Origin: Agarophyton chilense
Taxonomy: Eukaryota > Rhodophyta > Florideophyceae > Gracilariales > Gracilariaceae
DNA length: 64,000 nucleotides
Direction: 5' to 3'
NCBI GenBank assembly: GCA_030374765.1
Contig: JARGXX010000016.1
Span: forward strand, 1,116,001 to 1,180,000
A program made the position numbers and the translations under genes. Shown here in pieces: positions 1-10,678 of the stretch (position 1 is its first letter; every line of letters starts with the position of its first letter). The notes under the pieces were generated by a model. That model did no database searches and was not told the origin of the DNA. It saw nothing but the letters and a program-made list of their open reading frames with translations.

Positions 1-603
1 GCGAGGGGCGGATAATGCCGTGACTCTTAGGGGTTCGGTAGGGGTTTGCCATATGGAGACCGCATGGTTGATTTGTGGTGGAGTGGTCCTAGGGACCAAA
101 TTGCCTGCCTGGCGGGTGACTGCTCCTTGAACGGCCTGTAGGAGTGAGTCTATGAATAATTCAGACTCCATTACCTAAGGGGCGATTCCCGTGATGAGGT
201 AATCCGTATGGTCTGCGATCGCCGTAGCGAGTCGCACGTCTATAATGAAATCCACATGGCCTGAGCAGAGCTCACGGAGTCGGGGCCAGAGAAGGTTGGC
301 AAGCCCTGCGGGCATGTTTTCTCTAATGCCTTCGGTCTGGTGGGTTTCTCCTTGAACTGTCCCTGGCCTCGAGGTGGCCCTTGAGAGGCTTTCTCGCAAA
401 CGCGCTGCCATCGTGGGTTCTTGGCGAATCCTTTCAGGGTTATCCAGGGGGGTCAGTACTTCTTGCAGCTGGCTCCTCGTGCTCCTGAAGTCGCTAGCAG
501 TGTTAACCTGAAGGTCAGGCGACATCGCCGGCGTTGTAGTTGCAATTTGTTCTGCGGTAGGAGTCCTATGGTGTGGTCTGTTTGGTGTGTTTTCGGCATC
601 CAT
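1..603 (-). pseudogene. gag N-terminal part of element A1 (cut by window edge)
   Basis: Reading leftward, an open frame follows the LTR at 728-1171 and runs off the window. The likely start is the ATG at 601-603 (MDAENT...); the frame is also open upstream to about 702. An in-frame TAG at 175-177 breaks it. The translated stretch (RLATAIADHTDY, then MESELFID) is nearly the same as the gag of copy A2 (61914-62777), where the codon at the stop position is a lysine. Gag of these elements forms the virus-like particle in the cytoplasm; no catalytic motif is expected here. The protein has a polar, Pro/Thr-rich N-terminus. Identification rests on similarity to A2 and on position next to an LTR and primer-binding site. 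Confidence 0.75.
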
Positions 604-708
604 AATGGCGGTTGCCTCTGTACTTTTGGTCCGTTGGGGAATCAAGCCAAAGGTTAGAATCGAGATAATTCTTCGTTCCAGTGGTCCGTTCCAAAATTCC
701 AAAGGTTT

Positions 709-727
709 CTAAGTCAGGAGAACAAAA
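709..727 (-). other. primer-binding site region of A1
   Basis: The bases just inside the LTR read, on the minus strand, TTCTCCTGACTTAG. The same CTCC-GACTTAG core sits at this place in copies A2, B1 and B2, so it is probably the tRNA primer-binding site. The primer tRNA is not identified. Confidence 0.5.
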
Positions 728-1171
728 TGTAACGCAATGACTGTTGGGTCAGCGTACGGGTCTCGACCGGTGGTAGGGTGGTAGAGCGGGTCCTAAGGAT
801 CGAATCCTTGACGGCGGAACTCCCAAAGTACTTGGTGCAATGGGCTAGCGTTTACTGCGTAGTCCTACAGGTTGGAGCTACGGAAACGATGGCTTGAAGA
901 CCAAAGGGTGGAACTAATATACCAAAGGGGGGTTATTTAGTCTCGTAATGGTGCCTGCCTTACTCTAAGGGAGAAGCGTCACTCGAGCCAAGTAAATAGT
1001 ACTGGCAAGGCACTGGGATCTGTTTGTCACTGTTATGCTAATCTATTACACTAATAAAAATAATTCAATAATCTACATAATTCCATCTGCGGTCGACCCG
1101 TCCACGTGTCATCTGCAAGATCTAGGGCCCGGCGGCTTACAGAGCTCAACCGTTGTCATCGCTCCTTCACA
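728..1171 (-). repeat. 5' LTR of element A1
   Basis: About 444 bp beginning TGTAACGC and ending TTCACA on the plus strand, with TG...CA ends. It matches the LTRs at 55838-56283 and 63248-63694 and, inverted, the solo LTR at 44841-45286. Since gag lies to its left on the minus strand, this is the 5' LTR. It sits inside an older zinc-finger gene, whose frame ends where the LTR begins. Confidence 0.85.
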
Positions 1172-1534
1172 AACATACGCGGCACCAGACGTCAGTGTCT
1201 TTGTAATAAGCACGTCGTACCGTGTTTGGATGCTTACGGCCGCCTTGGTGTATCTTAAATTGGCGCTGACTCTGCACTGTGATTCTGCAGACGGTACATC
1301 GCTTTAAGGAGATTTTACGAGATGGAAAACGGCTGGGACTCTTCTCTGTTAAGGAATGACACGAAGAATATGAAGGGCCCACGGGATGCTAAGGGGTTCG
1401 GGAGAAGGTGAAAAATCGGTGAGGTATATATTTTTTCGGTGACGCTGACGGCTTCCACTTCCGAATCGGAATTCTGCACACTTTAATATTCGCCCGAAGA
1501 TATCGCAGACGTTTCCATCTTGAAGGAATTCCAA
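1172..1534 (-). pseudogene. U1-type C2H2 zinc-finger gene relic, cut by A1
   Basis: Two minus-strand frames hold zinc-finger motifs of the U1/matrin type (C-x2-C-x12-H-x5-H). The clear one is CTVC, twelve residues, H, five residues, H (around 1235-1300). A decayed finger precedes it (CDIF..., with one Cys and one His changed, around 1440-1510). A third finger begins (WCRVC) exactly where the LTR of A1 was inserted. U1-type fingers usually bind double-stranded RNA or U1-like RNA. A paralogous relic with the same finger order lies at 20271-20627. The frame is broken by frameshifts and stops. Confidence 0.5.
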
Positions 1535-2998
1535 ATGGCCGTAGAGTTTGAGCTCTACGCCGTATTATGCGGTTCTGTTAAGAACAGGAGGTGCAAATCA
1601 GTCCCCCGTGATTGACGGCTTCCCAGAAAAGAACGACGCAGTCGTCGTAGAGAGCGGACCCAACCCCCAAGTAAAGAAAGGAAAAGGCGGAAAGTTGATG
1701 ACAGGACAGGCAAAGACTGTGCTTCGAGATGGTATTGGCGTCAAAGGAGGGGGGGTGTGCCACTTTAGTCAAGCTGACTTGACCCGAGTTGGTCAACACC
1801 CATCGGGGCGGGTCTTATATAGACAAATTGGAGGCAGGCCGGCGGCACAATTCGTGCGGCTTCCAGTTCGGCACCAGCCAGCCTGTCTCTAACCGCGCGC
1901 CTTACTCGACGTAGAACACATTTCCGTTGCGTGCTAAATTTGTGGTTCTGAATAAATTTTCTTTCTACAGTGCTATGTCCCAATAATACCTTAATTAATA
2001 TATTGGTTCATTTCAATTGTAGGGCCGATGTGCGTTTCTTGCACTAATATGCCTGAAGGGACACGTGTTTTACTCGTGTGTTTTGCAGGCTTCACAAGTA
2101 TCATCGTGATAATAGTGACCATAATAAACCATCTCCAACTGTGCAGTTCTACTCTAAAATTGAAATATTTTTCAATCTTTGGCAGCCCACCGGGGAATTC
2201 CGTCGATCCCAACCATTTTAGGTTGGAACGTCTCATATTTGGAACCCCGAAATGTTGGTTAAAACCGCTCCATTCGAAAGGACAACAGTGCTGATCCATA
2301 TGCTGATCCATATGCTGATCCAACTCAATATGGCACATAACCTGGATCAGACCAGTCCGAATCCGGATCTATTCTACCGCCAAAACACCACAAACCGTAA
2401 CACCTTCCGCTTCTGATACTTTTGTGTTCTGTACGTGCAAAACCGCTCGCAGTCTTGCAAAAAGTCTACACCCTTAACTATTTCTACTTTGTAAAAAATC
2501 TACTATAACCGTAACTTTGTAGACTGTCTTGATGGGTGCAGGCGAACGATGGTCAGTTCATGAGAACTTACTATGCTGCAAGGCATTCTTGGATACATCA
2601 AAAGACTGGAAATACGTTACGAATAGAAATTGGAGCTGTTTGAAGCGCATATAGCCAAGTCCTATAGCCGTTTGACTACAATACACAAACAAAACAGGCC
2701 GAATGACATTTTTTTGGATCGCAGTGATTCCTCAGTTTCACAACGATTCAAGCGTATCAAGATATTTTTTCTTGTATATGAGGGGTTATATCAAATTCTG
2801 AAGAGTAACACACTTACAGGGAACCCAAATGTCGGTAACTACATCCGAGCTACTACTGCAGCATACAATAATCGCCTTGATATATAAGGCTCTCTATCTA
2901 CTATCTATCGGTATTTCGGGTCTTCTCCAGCTGATCCGGGAACACTCTTACTTTTTCTATATTTCTGCGCTTGGATGCAGGATACTTTCTTTTGGGAA
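1535..2998. other. non-coding decayed sequence
   Basis: No ORF here shows a recognisable motif or a paralogue in the window. The only structure I see is a short tandem repeat near 2289. Confidence 0.5.
2289..2324. repeat. 12-bp tandem repeat, three units
   Basis: TGCTGATCCATA occurs three times head to tail; a simple minisatellite. Confidence 0.85.
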
Positions 2999-2999
2999 A

Positions 3000-3486
3000 A
3001 TGTTGCGAGTTTCTGATTCTTCTTCTCCGAAAACGAAAACCACCGTCTCTGCTAAAAGAACATCCACGTCAACGTCTTTTTCAAAGGCCTGCTCTGTCAA
3101 AGACCATGTGATATCAGCTCTACAGTCGTCACTTGCGGAGATAGATATCCCAGTTGGTGTAACTGGAGCTGGGTTCGTAAATGAGACCAAAGGAGCAGAA
3201 AAAAAGTTTCAGCAGCCAACTCTCGGAATGGACAGAAAAAAACCGTCGACGTCTGAAAGGTTTAAAGAGAGCACTAGAATATTCTAAGGTGAATTCTGCC
3301 ATTTCTGGCGGCGCGCAAGGAAATGAAAGTAGTGTTCTGCAGAGCAAAAAGCGCAACGAAATATCCTCGCAATCTCTGGCTGTGCAGGAACAAAATTTTC
3401 GCATTGGGTTGTTTTCTATGGATGGCACAGCTTTGGGCCTCACTAAAAAATTTATGCAAAAGGAACAGCAATCAGTCTTGAAATAA
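3000..3486 (+). pseudogene. unidentified frameshifted ORF
   Basis: The frame from ATG 3000 encodes a Ser/Thr/Lys-rich stretch (MLRVSDSSSPKTK...). It shifts at a run of seven A (3198-3204) into the frame that continues with FSSQLSEWTEKNRRR and ends at TAA 3484-3486. The two frames read as one polar, basic protein, so a one-base indel in the A run is likely. Further plus-strand coding-like sequence with a Pro-rich tail follows to about 3820. I recognise no family. It could be the first ORF of a decayed DNA transposon or a dead host gene. Confidence 0.3.
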
Positions 3487-4189
3487 ATATTGGAATCGCA
3501 AACTGACCTGGAAGGGCTCTTCTACGGGCTCTCCAGCACCGCAACCCGTAGTACCAATGCCATCCCGTCATCATGGGGCTTCTTCCTCTCCGAGTACGTC
3601 ACAGCCTCGCGTTTAGAAAAGCGGAAACTTGAATGTTTCTCTCAGCGACTTCCCCAGTAGTAGCCCTGCTGAGCCCGTCAAAATCAATACCAAGCGACCA
3701 TCTCAGACTCTGACCGATTTGTCTCCAACACCCATCCCAATTAATCCAATTCTTCAACCGGCTCTTGATGAGCAAAAAAGTGGCCAGCCTCCGAGCCCGA
3801 AACGCATGACGCTTTTTTAATGATGTAGGGTACATAATGGGCATGTCGTTGACTGATCTAACAGGAGACATGTTACCGTTGTGTTTGTTTTGTTCTTGAT
3901 ATGCTGTGGAAGACATACAACCCCCCCCTGATCCCGTTCCCAAAGAAATAGTCCCATCTTTTCTCCACGAGCATGTTTTGAATAATGTAGCACGTCTTCA
4001 GTAGCGTTTGCATATCTTCACTGTACCGGAATCGGGAAGGAAGGTAAAGCATATCGAACCTTTTAAGAAATACACCGAAAACTCGTTCTACATATTACCT
4101 TGAGCCTTCCTGGAGAAAAGTGAATAGCTTCGTCTTTTCTGTTGTTTTCCGGGTCTGCTCTACGCGATGGAATAGGGACGACCCCTAGT

Positions 4190-6390
4190 GGTTCCCTCAC
4201 TTAGTTTCCCGACTGAGGCGGGTTGTCCGCCCTTAGGGCGTTGCTTCCAACTTGCTAATTAACCTGCGGTGCTTCAGTGTTCTGAATCACGGGAGCTCCA
4301 GATGGCCGTCCCGGACGGTAACTAAGCCATGCTTTCACCTTCCAGTAGGTACCAGCGGGCACTTGGGTTTAGTACTCCACTGAGAGAGCCTCGTAGTTTT
4401 TGAGGACGTGAACTAAATCCTTCGCCGGGAGGGTACATTCTGAAAACAGATGATGACTGCCATAGAACAGATAGAAAATTAACGCTTCACGGCGTTCTAC
4501 CGACATCGGTTGTGATCGATACGCTATTCTCGTGTCCATCCATCCAGGTTTTTCATTCTTGAATCCTCCATCCGGGGGTTTCATGTATGCACAGGGTACT
4601 GGGCGTCTGCCCTTCATAACCATTAGAGCTTCTCCCTCATGGGATTCTGAGTTAGTTAGATCCTTTGTGGGCACCGATGAGTGCCAATAACTCATAAGGT
4701 GAATAGAATCGTGTTGCGATTGGTTATCGTGTCTAACGAACGACGACTCTCGAGAGTTCCCTGGAGATTCCAGGTGGAACACTTTTCGAGTGGGTTTCGC
4801 GGCTTGTTTGCATCTTTCCTCTGCTTCGGATGAACCAATCGCTATGGTGTTCCGCGTAACTCCACGAGCTCTTACTGCGTCACCTTTAGCTTGCCCAAAC
4901 TGAACCAACTCCAGAAATGGGGTTCTTTCATGCTTCTCTAGAAACCGAGCCACCAAAGATTTGATGTTGGGATGGAGCCCATCGATGAACAAGGTAATCT
5001 TGTTCTCCGTTGAGTGAACGTTTCCACAGCGCGTGGCAATTTTGTTAAGCATCGAGCTGTGCTCTGCTTTTCCCTCACCGGGTTTCTGGGTCACATCACA
5101 AAGATACAGGATAGGCTGTCAGATTTCGTATAATGTCGCATAGCTTCGCAGTAAGTACAGCACTGCCTCCAGCGAGGATGTTACACCTTCTTGGACAGCT
5201 GTCAGGGATCCGCAAACGGAACGTTACTGCTCGGACGCAAAAACCGTCAATAAATGTGGTAATGAAACCCAAGCTTGAGATTCACTCATTCTTAAGGTGT
5301 CCGTTTCGGCATCGAAACGAGTAAGGAACTCGATATCGAGAATAGGCGTTTTTCCATCAAAGACTAGATCATTCAGTCCAATCTTCAACCGCTTAATGTG
5401 GTCCTTACTCTTTGCGGTTTCGCGACCCGATCGCTTCTTTCCTTCTCTCTTTAGGCGATAATACCTGTAGTCCAGGACTGTCCGATACAACGGATTAGTA
5501 CAAGGAAGTGGCCTGAGACGCTTGCACTTAGGACCTTTCTTCCTTAATAGCCAAGATGACTTGTTCATCTTCCTAGAACGGGAACTAGGACGATCATCAT
5601 CACTGGAATCGTCAGTGGACGTATTCGACGAGTCACACTCGTCAGCACTGAAGTCCTCATCCTCCGATCCTGATGAATCATCACTAGTGTCCGGCTTGGA
5701 CTTTCGCTTCTTGCGACGTCTTAACTTCGATTTCTTTGATCGCTCTTCCCTCAAGGGGACTTCATTTTCGTCTTTCACGACTTGGGTAGCAGTAGCGTGC
5801 GCATTCACTACTGCCTCCAGGCGTTCCAGAAGAGGGCTAACTCGAGTGAAGATTTCCTCAAGTTCAACGGTCAGGCCCGGTAAAGCCTCCGGAGCATTAC
5901 TATTACTTTCCATTATTTGATTCAAATCCCCTCGCAGGGTTCTCACAACCGCGGAAATCGGATCTCTTTCTTCTAGCCGAGCCAGTACGCCTTGTCCTCG
6001 GCGCAAGCGCTCGATATTTTCGGCAACGACCTTCATCTGCGATTCAAATCCAATGATTTCCTCAGGACAGGCGTTTGACTCAGATTTGAGACTAACCACC
6101 TAAGCGCGTAAATCATTTTCCCCAGCATGGATTACGACGTGTTGGTTTCTAGGTTAATCATGGGAACCATCTGCATCCGTGGCTGGTTCAATAGCCAACT
6201 CCACGGGCGTGGGTAAATCCGAGAGATCTTGTCTATTGGTTACCGAACGAGATCGTGTCATAGTCTGACGGAATGGTCGCTCTCCGGCTTCTGTAGGTGA
6301 GGCGAGCTTCGGTCGCAGACGTGGTTCTGGAGGACCCGGGGCACCAGTACTAGACTGGGTATTCTTTTTCAGCATTCCGAACAAATCCAA
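4190..6390 (-). pseudogene. gag of element B2, degenerate
   Basis: Minus-strand frames at 6390-6154, 6099-5224 and 5094-4369 are all in one register and align end to end with the B1 gag. Their order is: start MLKKNTQSS (or an upstream Met), coiled region, Lys/Ser/Asp-rich linker, core with YRTVLDYRYYRLKREG, and a C-terminal knuckle region. At least four in-frame stops interrupt it (6154-6156, 6100-6102, 5224-5226, 4369-4371), plus one near 5110. The zinc knuckle is lost: where B1 has CYSC, this copy has FYLF, though the following His and last Cys remain. B2 reads through the position where B1 has its gag stop, which shows that the B1 stop is secondary. Confidence 0.8.
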
Positions 6391-6572
6391 TGTTCGAAGA
6401 CGAAATAATTGAGGTTTTAAATTGAATACGACAGCGTAGTCAACTACGGAATTCCTTAATAGCTTGACGTGTTTGGAAGCCGTTCACGAGATCGTGTTCC
6501 ACTCGAATTAAAGATCGGTATCGATTCCACTTTCCAGATGCGAAATATTTGGAGTAACCAACCACGGTGTCT

Positions 6573-6590
6573 CTAAGTCGGGAGACCTCT
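6573..6590 (-). other. primer-binding site region of B2
   Basis: On the minus strand, immediately inside the LTR, it reads AGGTCTCCCGACTTAG, one or two changes from TGGTCTCTCGACTTAG in B1. The TGG start and the position next to the LTR are what a tRNA-primed element needs. Confidence 0.6.
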
Positions 6591-7243
6591 TTTAGTATCC
6601 GTTCTACGGAGAGAACAGGCATCTGCGACAGTGTTCGGGACTGCCGAATGGGTGCTTGCGGCTAAGGGAAAGATGTGGTAGAGCACAACAGTAGCGAGCT
6701 AGAATGCGGGTTATAAGGTCCCACTCGCCAATGAGGGTGGTTGGTACTATGGAACGGAGAACTACTTCTTGTAGCTCGTCCAGATTTCCGGTTAAAGAAT
6801 CCTGGACAAGGAACAAAATAGTTTGTAAACCCGTTGTTGTCTTCTCTACTTTGCAGTCGGTGCTCACCTCTGTCCCATATATACTGTGCACAGGGGTGAG
6901 CGCCGCACATAATAATATATAGATATAAACTTGGTTAGCCAATTAACCCCTTTATAGTACGAGATAAATAGCTCTAAATGGGCTTCCGCCTACGAAGGGT
7001 AGGCTTCGTTGCCACGTGGCTACCCACTTTATAAGCCGTTGCCAATCTGGTATTTCCCTACAAAGGGTCGAATCGAATGCGCCGTTGCAGACCAAGATCC
7101 CACGTGTAACATACCACCTCGCTGGCTATCTGCGGGTTGCCGCTTCATAACTTCATCCCAGCAGTTGCACTCACCTATGAGTATCATTGTACTTAGACAG
7201 AAAATTAGTTTATCTGCATTCCGGTAGTAATAAAAGACTACCA
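6591..7243 (-). repeat. LTR of element B2
   Basis: About 653 bp, inverted relative to the LTRs of B1. It runs from TTTAGTATCCG (TGTAGTATCCG in B1, reversed) to GACTACCA. It carries the conserved hairpin of this family at about 6862-6903 (GCTCACC ... GGTGAGC around ATATATA). Small ORFs inside it are not genes. Confidence 0.8.
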
Positions 7244-7642
7244 ATGGGGTGTATTTTAGGGCTTCTACCGGACGCTACGGCTGGTGGGGTATGCATTTGG
7301 GGACGAAACAGAGCCGAGTGCTGCAGGTGGAAAGCGCCTTCTGGTTGAAACGCACCGAAATTTTTGGGGCTGAATTAAGGTTGTTCGCGTTTGTTGAAGC
7401 GACAAAAAATGCAGACAGTACAGAGCGGGAGCGTGTGTTTATGTAAGTGAAGGTGAAGAACAGGGTCCCTGAAGTGTTTGGCGACAGAGTACACGAAGAA
7501 GTGAAGTAGAGAGTTCAGGTTGCGAGCGTTAGGGAAGTAGTGGATGTGACGGAAGTAAATGAGAACGAAGACGCACTTAACGCTGTAGTGCACGACGTGG
7601 CTGAAGTGCAGGAAGCAAAGTAGAGACTGAACGCCGGGGGGG
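7244..7642. other. spacer between B2 and B1
   Basis: About 400 bp with a degenerate GAAG/GTGA-rich run (7435-7620) and a run of seven G (7636-7642) just before B1. No gene is supported. Confidence 0.4.
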
Positions 7643-8309
7643 TGTAATATTCTACTATGTCGGGGAATCCAATAGGCTGATTTTTCGCGAAGTCGTGGTT
7701 GGAACTCATAAGTGAGTGATATCATCAGACTTGTGATATGAAACGGCACACCGCGTAGGATGACAGGAGGCAGGGTACATTGTTGGAATACATGGTATCA
7801 CGAGTGGAGTGGCTTGCAACGGCGCATGTAGTGGCGATCCACGTGGCTGGTTTTACTACTCTTTGTAGCTAGACGTCCATTAGGGACCGTACCCATACAG
7901 TGGTTTGGCTAAGTGGCTGACCACTGGGTATTATTTATATGTTTATTTGGGCACTCACCCTGGTACACAGTATATAGTGTACCAGAGGTGAGCGCCGACT
8001 CCGAGTAAAGGAGACAACATGGGCATCATGACTATTCTGTTCCTCACTTAGGATTCCTTAACCGGAGATCCGGACGAGCTATAATAGACAGTCAGCCCCC
8101 AACCACTTCACGAGCAGTCTCGTACCTACGTTCCATCAACGTTTTACAGTTGCACTGTTCACCCTCGCTGGCGAGTAGTGGCCTTACACCCCATTTCCAG
8201 CTCGCTGGTGTTGTAGCTCTACCACCCCTTTTCCTTCGCCGCAAGCGACCCATCGGCAGTCCAAACGCGGTCGCAGGTGTCTGCTCTCTCCGTTAGAGCG
8301 GATACTACA
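7643..8309 (+). repeat. 5' LTR of B1
   Basis: Begins TGTAATATTCTAC and ends GATACTACA; matched by 17667-18333. It contains the inverted repeat with a TATATA core at 7951-7994, the likely core promoter. Confidence 0.93.
7951..7994. promoter_or_regulatory. inverted repeat around TATATA in the B1 5' LTR
   Basis: Arms GC-CTCACC-TGGTACAC and GTGTACCA-AGGTGAG-GC flank the loop AGTATATA. The arms pair over about 17 positions with a few mismatches. The same structure is in the 3' LTR (17975-18018), in B2 (6862-6903) and in the solo LTR (45592-45636), although the sequence differs between them. The TATA-like loop suggests a core promoter; this is inference. Confidence 0.6.
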
Positions 8310-8310
8310 A

Positions 8311-8523
8311 ATGGTCTCTCGACTTAGAACCACTGTGGTCAACTGCACTGAACAATTCGTTCCTGGAACGTGGAATCGATATCGATACTTGAAAGAAGTG
8401 GAATCACTACAGTTATTTTTTATCGAACCACCTCCGGCAATTGCGGAATTCATCGTGGTTGAACACGTGGTCGAGAAGTCGAAGACACCACTTGGTTCGC
8501 ACCTGGACTCAGGTTTGGTCTAG
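8311..8523 (+). CDS. leader ORF upstream of gag in B1
   Basis: A 70-codon frame covers the untranslated leader and ends with TAG one base before the gag ATG at 8525. Its first half (VSRLRTTVV ... GTWNRYR) is matched by the leader of B2 (VSRLRDTVV ... GKWNRYR). It may be a real upstream ORF that controls gag translation by re-initiation. Equally, it may be conserved only as the primer-binding and packaging RNA. In B2 the frame does not end beside the gag start. Confidence 0.25.
   Translation: MVSRLRTTVVNCTEQFVPGTWNRYRYLKEVESLQLFFIEPPPAIAEFIVVEHVVEKSKTPLGSHLDSGLV
8312..8327 (+). other. primer-binding site of B1
   Basis: TGGTCTCTCGACTTAG starts two bases after the LTR. TGG pairs with the CCA end of a tRNA. 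The core is shared with B2 and, in part, with family A. Confidence 0.65.
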
Positions 8524-8524
8524 G

Positions 8525-10678
8525 ATGCCGAAGACCCGAAGCCAGTCGAGTATTGGTCGCCCCGGTCCTGCGAGACCACCCCCAAAACCGAGGCTCGCCT
8601 CATCTGTTGAAAACGGAGAGCGGCTGTATCGTCAAGCGATGTCGCGCTCACGCTCGGTGAATGATGAACGAGATCTCTCGGATGTACTGGCCCCTGTGGC
8701 AGCGGCAGTTACGCCCACCACAGAAGCCGTAGTTGACCCTGAGGTCGTCGGACCTCAAGAACAGGATGATTTGCGCAGGGAAGTGTGTTGTCTCAAGTCT
8801 GAGTCAAGCGCTTCGCGTGTGCGCATGGTTGCGTTGGAATCGCAGATCGCTGCTCTTATCGCTGATGTCGAACAATTACGCAGTGCGCATCAAGCACTCG
8901 TTCGTCAAGACGATGGGGAGCAGGTCTCTGCATCAGTGAAAACACTACGTGAGGATTTGAAACATCTACTGGAGAGGTACGGGAATACGCTCGATGCGCT
9001 ATCCGGCTTAACCGTGGATGTAGAGGAAGTCCTCACTCGAATTAACCCTCGTTTAGAACGCCTGGAGGCGGCAGTTCATGCACAGACTGCTGCTAAACCA
9101 GTCGTGCTGGAAGAGAGAGAAGCTGCTTTGAAGGAAGCTCGTTCGAAGAAGTCGAAGTCACGACGTAAGAAGCGGAAGTCTGCACGTGATTCGAGCGATG
9201 AATCGTCAAGTACGGAGGGCTTCAGTTCCAGTACTGATGATTCTGATGATTCAGATACGTCAGATGACGACGACTGTGATGATGGTCATCGAAGGTCCCG
9301 ATCTCGGAAGAAGAACACGTCTTCGTGGTTAATGAGAAAAAAAGGCTCACCTTACAGAGGATTGAAGGTGCTCCCGTGCACGAATCCGCTTTATCGGAAG
9401 GTCCTGAATTACAGGTACTACCGTCTGAAGGTGAAGAGCAAGAAGCGCTCAGGACGCGAAACCGCGAAGAGGAAGGATCACATCAAACGTTTGAAGATCG
9501 GCCTTAATGATTTAACATTTGATGGGAAAACCCCCATTCTCGTTATCGAGTCTCTCACTCGATTCGTTGCCGAAGCAGACACTCTAGAGATGAGTGAACC
9601 ACAGGCATTTGTGTCTCTACCACACTTCCTGAAGGGTTTTGCTTTGGAGCAATATCGTTCCGTATGCGGATCATTGACAGCCAATGAAGACGGCGTTACC
9701 TCTGGGCCAGAGGCGGTGCAGTATTTGCTGCGCAGTTACGCGACTTCAAACGCGATACGTCAGGCGATCCTGGACCTAAGGGATGTGACCCAAAAGCCTG
9801 AGGAGGGCGAAGCTGAGTACAGCTCAAGGCTTCACAAAGCTTCAGTCCGCTGTGGAAACTTCCACTTGACGGAGGACAATATTACCTTGTACATCGACGG
9901 GCTGGACCCGAGCATCAATTCGTTGGTAGCTCGATATCGAGAGAAGCATGGAAGAGTGTCTTTTTTGGAGTTAGTTCAGTTTGCAAAAGCTGAAAGAGAC
10001 GTGGCCAGAGCGCGTGGTAGTCCCCGTCGTTCAGTGGCTTTTGGAACCTCAATCGGTAAGGAGAAGATCTCCGCCAGAGTTAATCAGCGCAGCAAACTGC
10101 TACATCTGGAATCTCCAGTGCACTCACGAGATTCGTCGTTGGCACCCTAAGGGAGTGACTCGCATGAGGAGGCGGTCCATTTAATGGAATATACGGACTC
10201 TTCTGTACCTACAGTGGATCTCCCATACTCGGAGTCTCAGGACGAGGAAGCCCTAATGGCTATGGATGGCCGTCGCCCTATGTACCGTCCCTACACGGCG
10301 CCTCCACAAGGAGGTTTTGAGAACCGGGGACCCGGATGCGTGGATACTCGCACGGCATACCGTTCACAACTTATGTTGACCAACCGTCGTGACGGTTTGA
10401 TCTGTTATTCATGTTATGGAAAACACCATTTGAGCGCAGAATGCACGCTTCCTGCAAAGGATCTGAGTCGTATCATGACGAATTATGAAGCACTCTCAGA
10501 AGAGGAAAGGAGCCGCGTACCGGCGGGCATGTATTGGAAAGCCAAAAGTTGGTTTTCTCAGACACCAATGCGCCGGACGGACAAGCCGGTTGCTCAGAAT
10601 GCTGAAGTGTTACAACCCGGAACCCCGGTAGGAAGAGGCACCTTTGAGGCGAATAAGCCGGTGCAACCGGAAAACTAA
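8525..10678 (+). pseudogene. gag: gag of element B1 (one in-frame stop)
   Basis: Structural protein of the particle. I start it at ATG 8525 (MPKTRSQSS) because B2 has the matching start. Layout: basic Pro-rich N-terminus; a predicted coiled region (about residues 75-200); a striking Lys/Arg block followed by Ser/Asp-rich acidic repeats and a second basic block (about 205-275), like a nuclear-localisation or CK2-target tract; the gag core with LYRKVLNYRYYRL; and one CCHC zinc knuckle, CYSCYGKHHLSAEC (10402-10443), for RNA binding. A TAA at 10148-10150 interrupts it, but frame and homology continue to TAA 10676-10678 (about 718 codons). B2 is open at the position of the inner stop. Confidence 0.85.

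Larger units (their letters stand above)
4140..7243 (-). mobile_element. element B2: truncated Ty3/Gypsy copy (LTR plus gag)
   Basis: On the minus strand this copy has an LTR (6591-7243), primer-binding site, leader and gag homologous to element B1. The match ends near 4140, just past the gag/pol junction, so protease, polymerase, integrase and the 3' LTR are missing from this place. It is a 5' fragment left by deletion or rearrangement. Similarity to B1 is clear at protein level and patchy at DNA level. Confidence 0.8.

Noticed and set aside
6604-7244. ORFs of 70-112 codons on both strands
   Set aside because: They lie within the B2 LTR and are not kept in the B1 LTRs.
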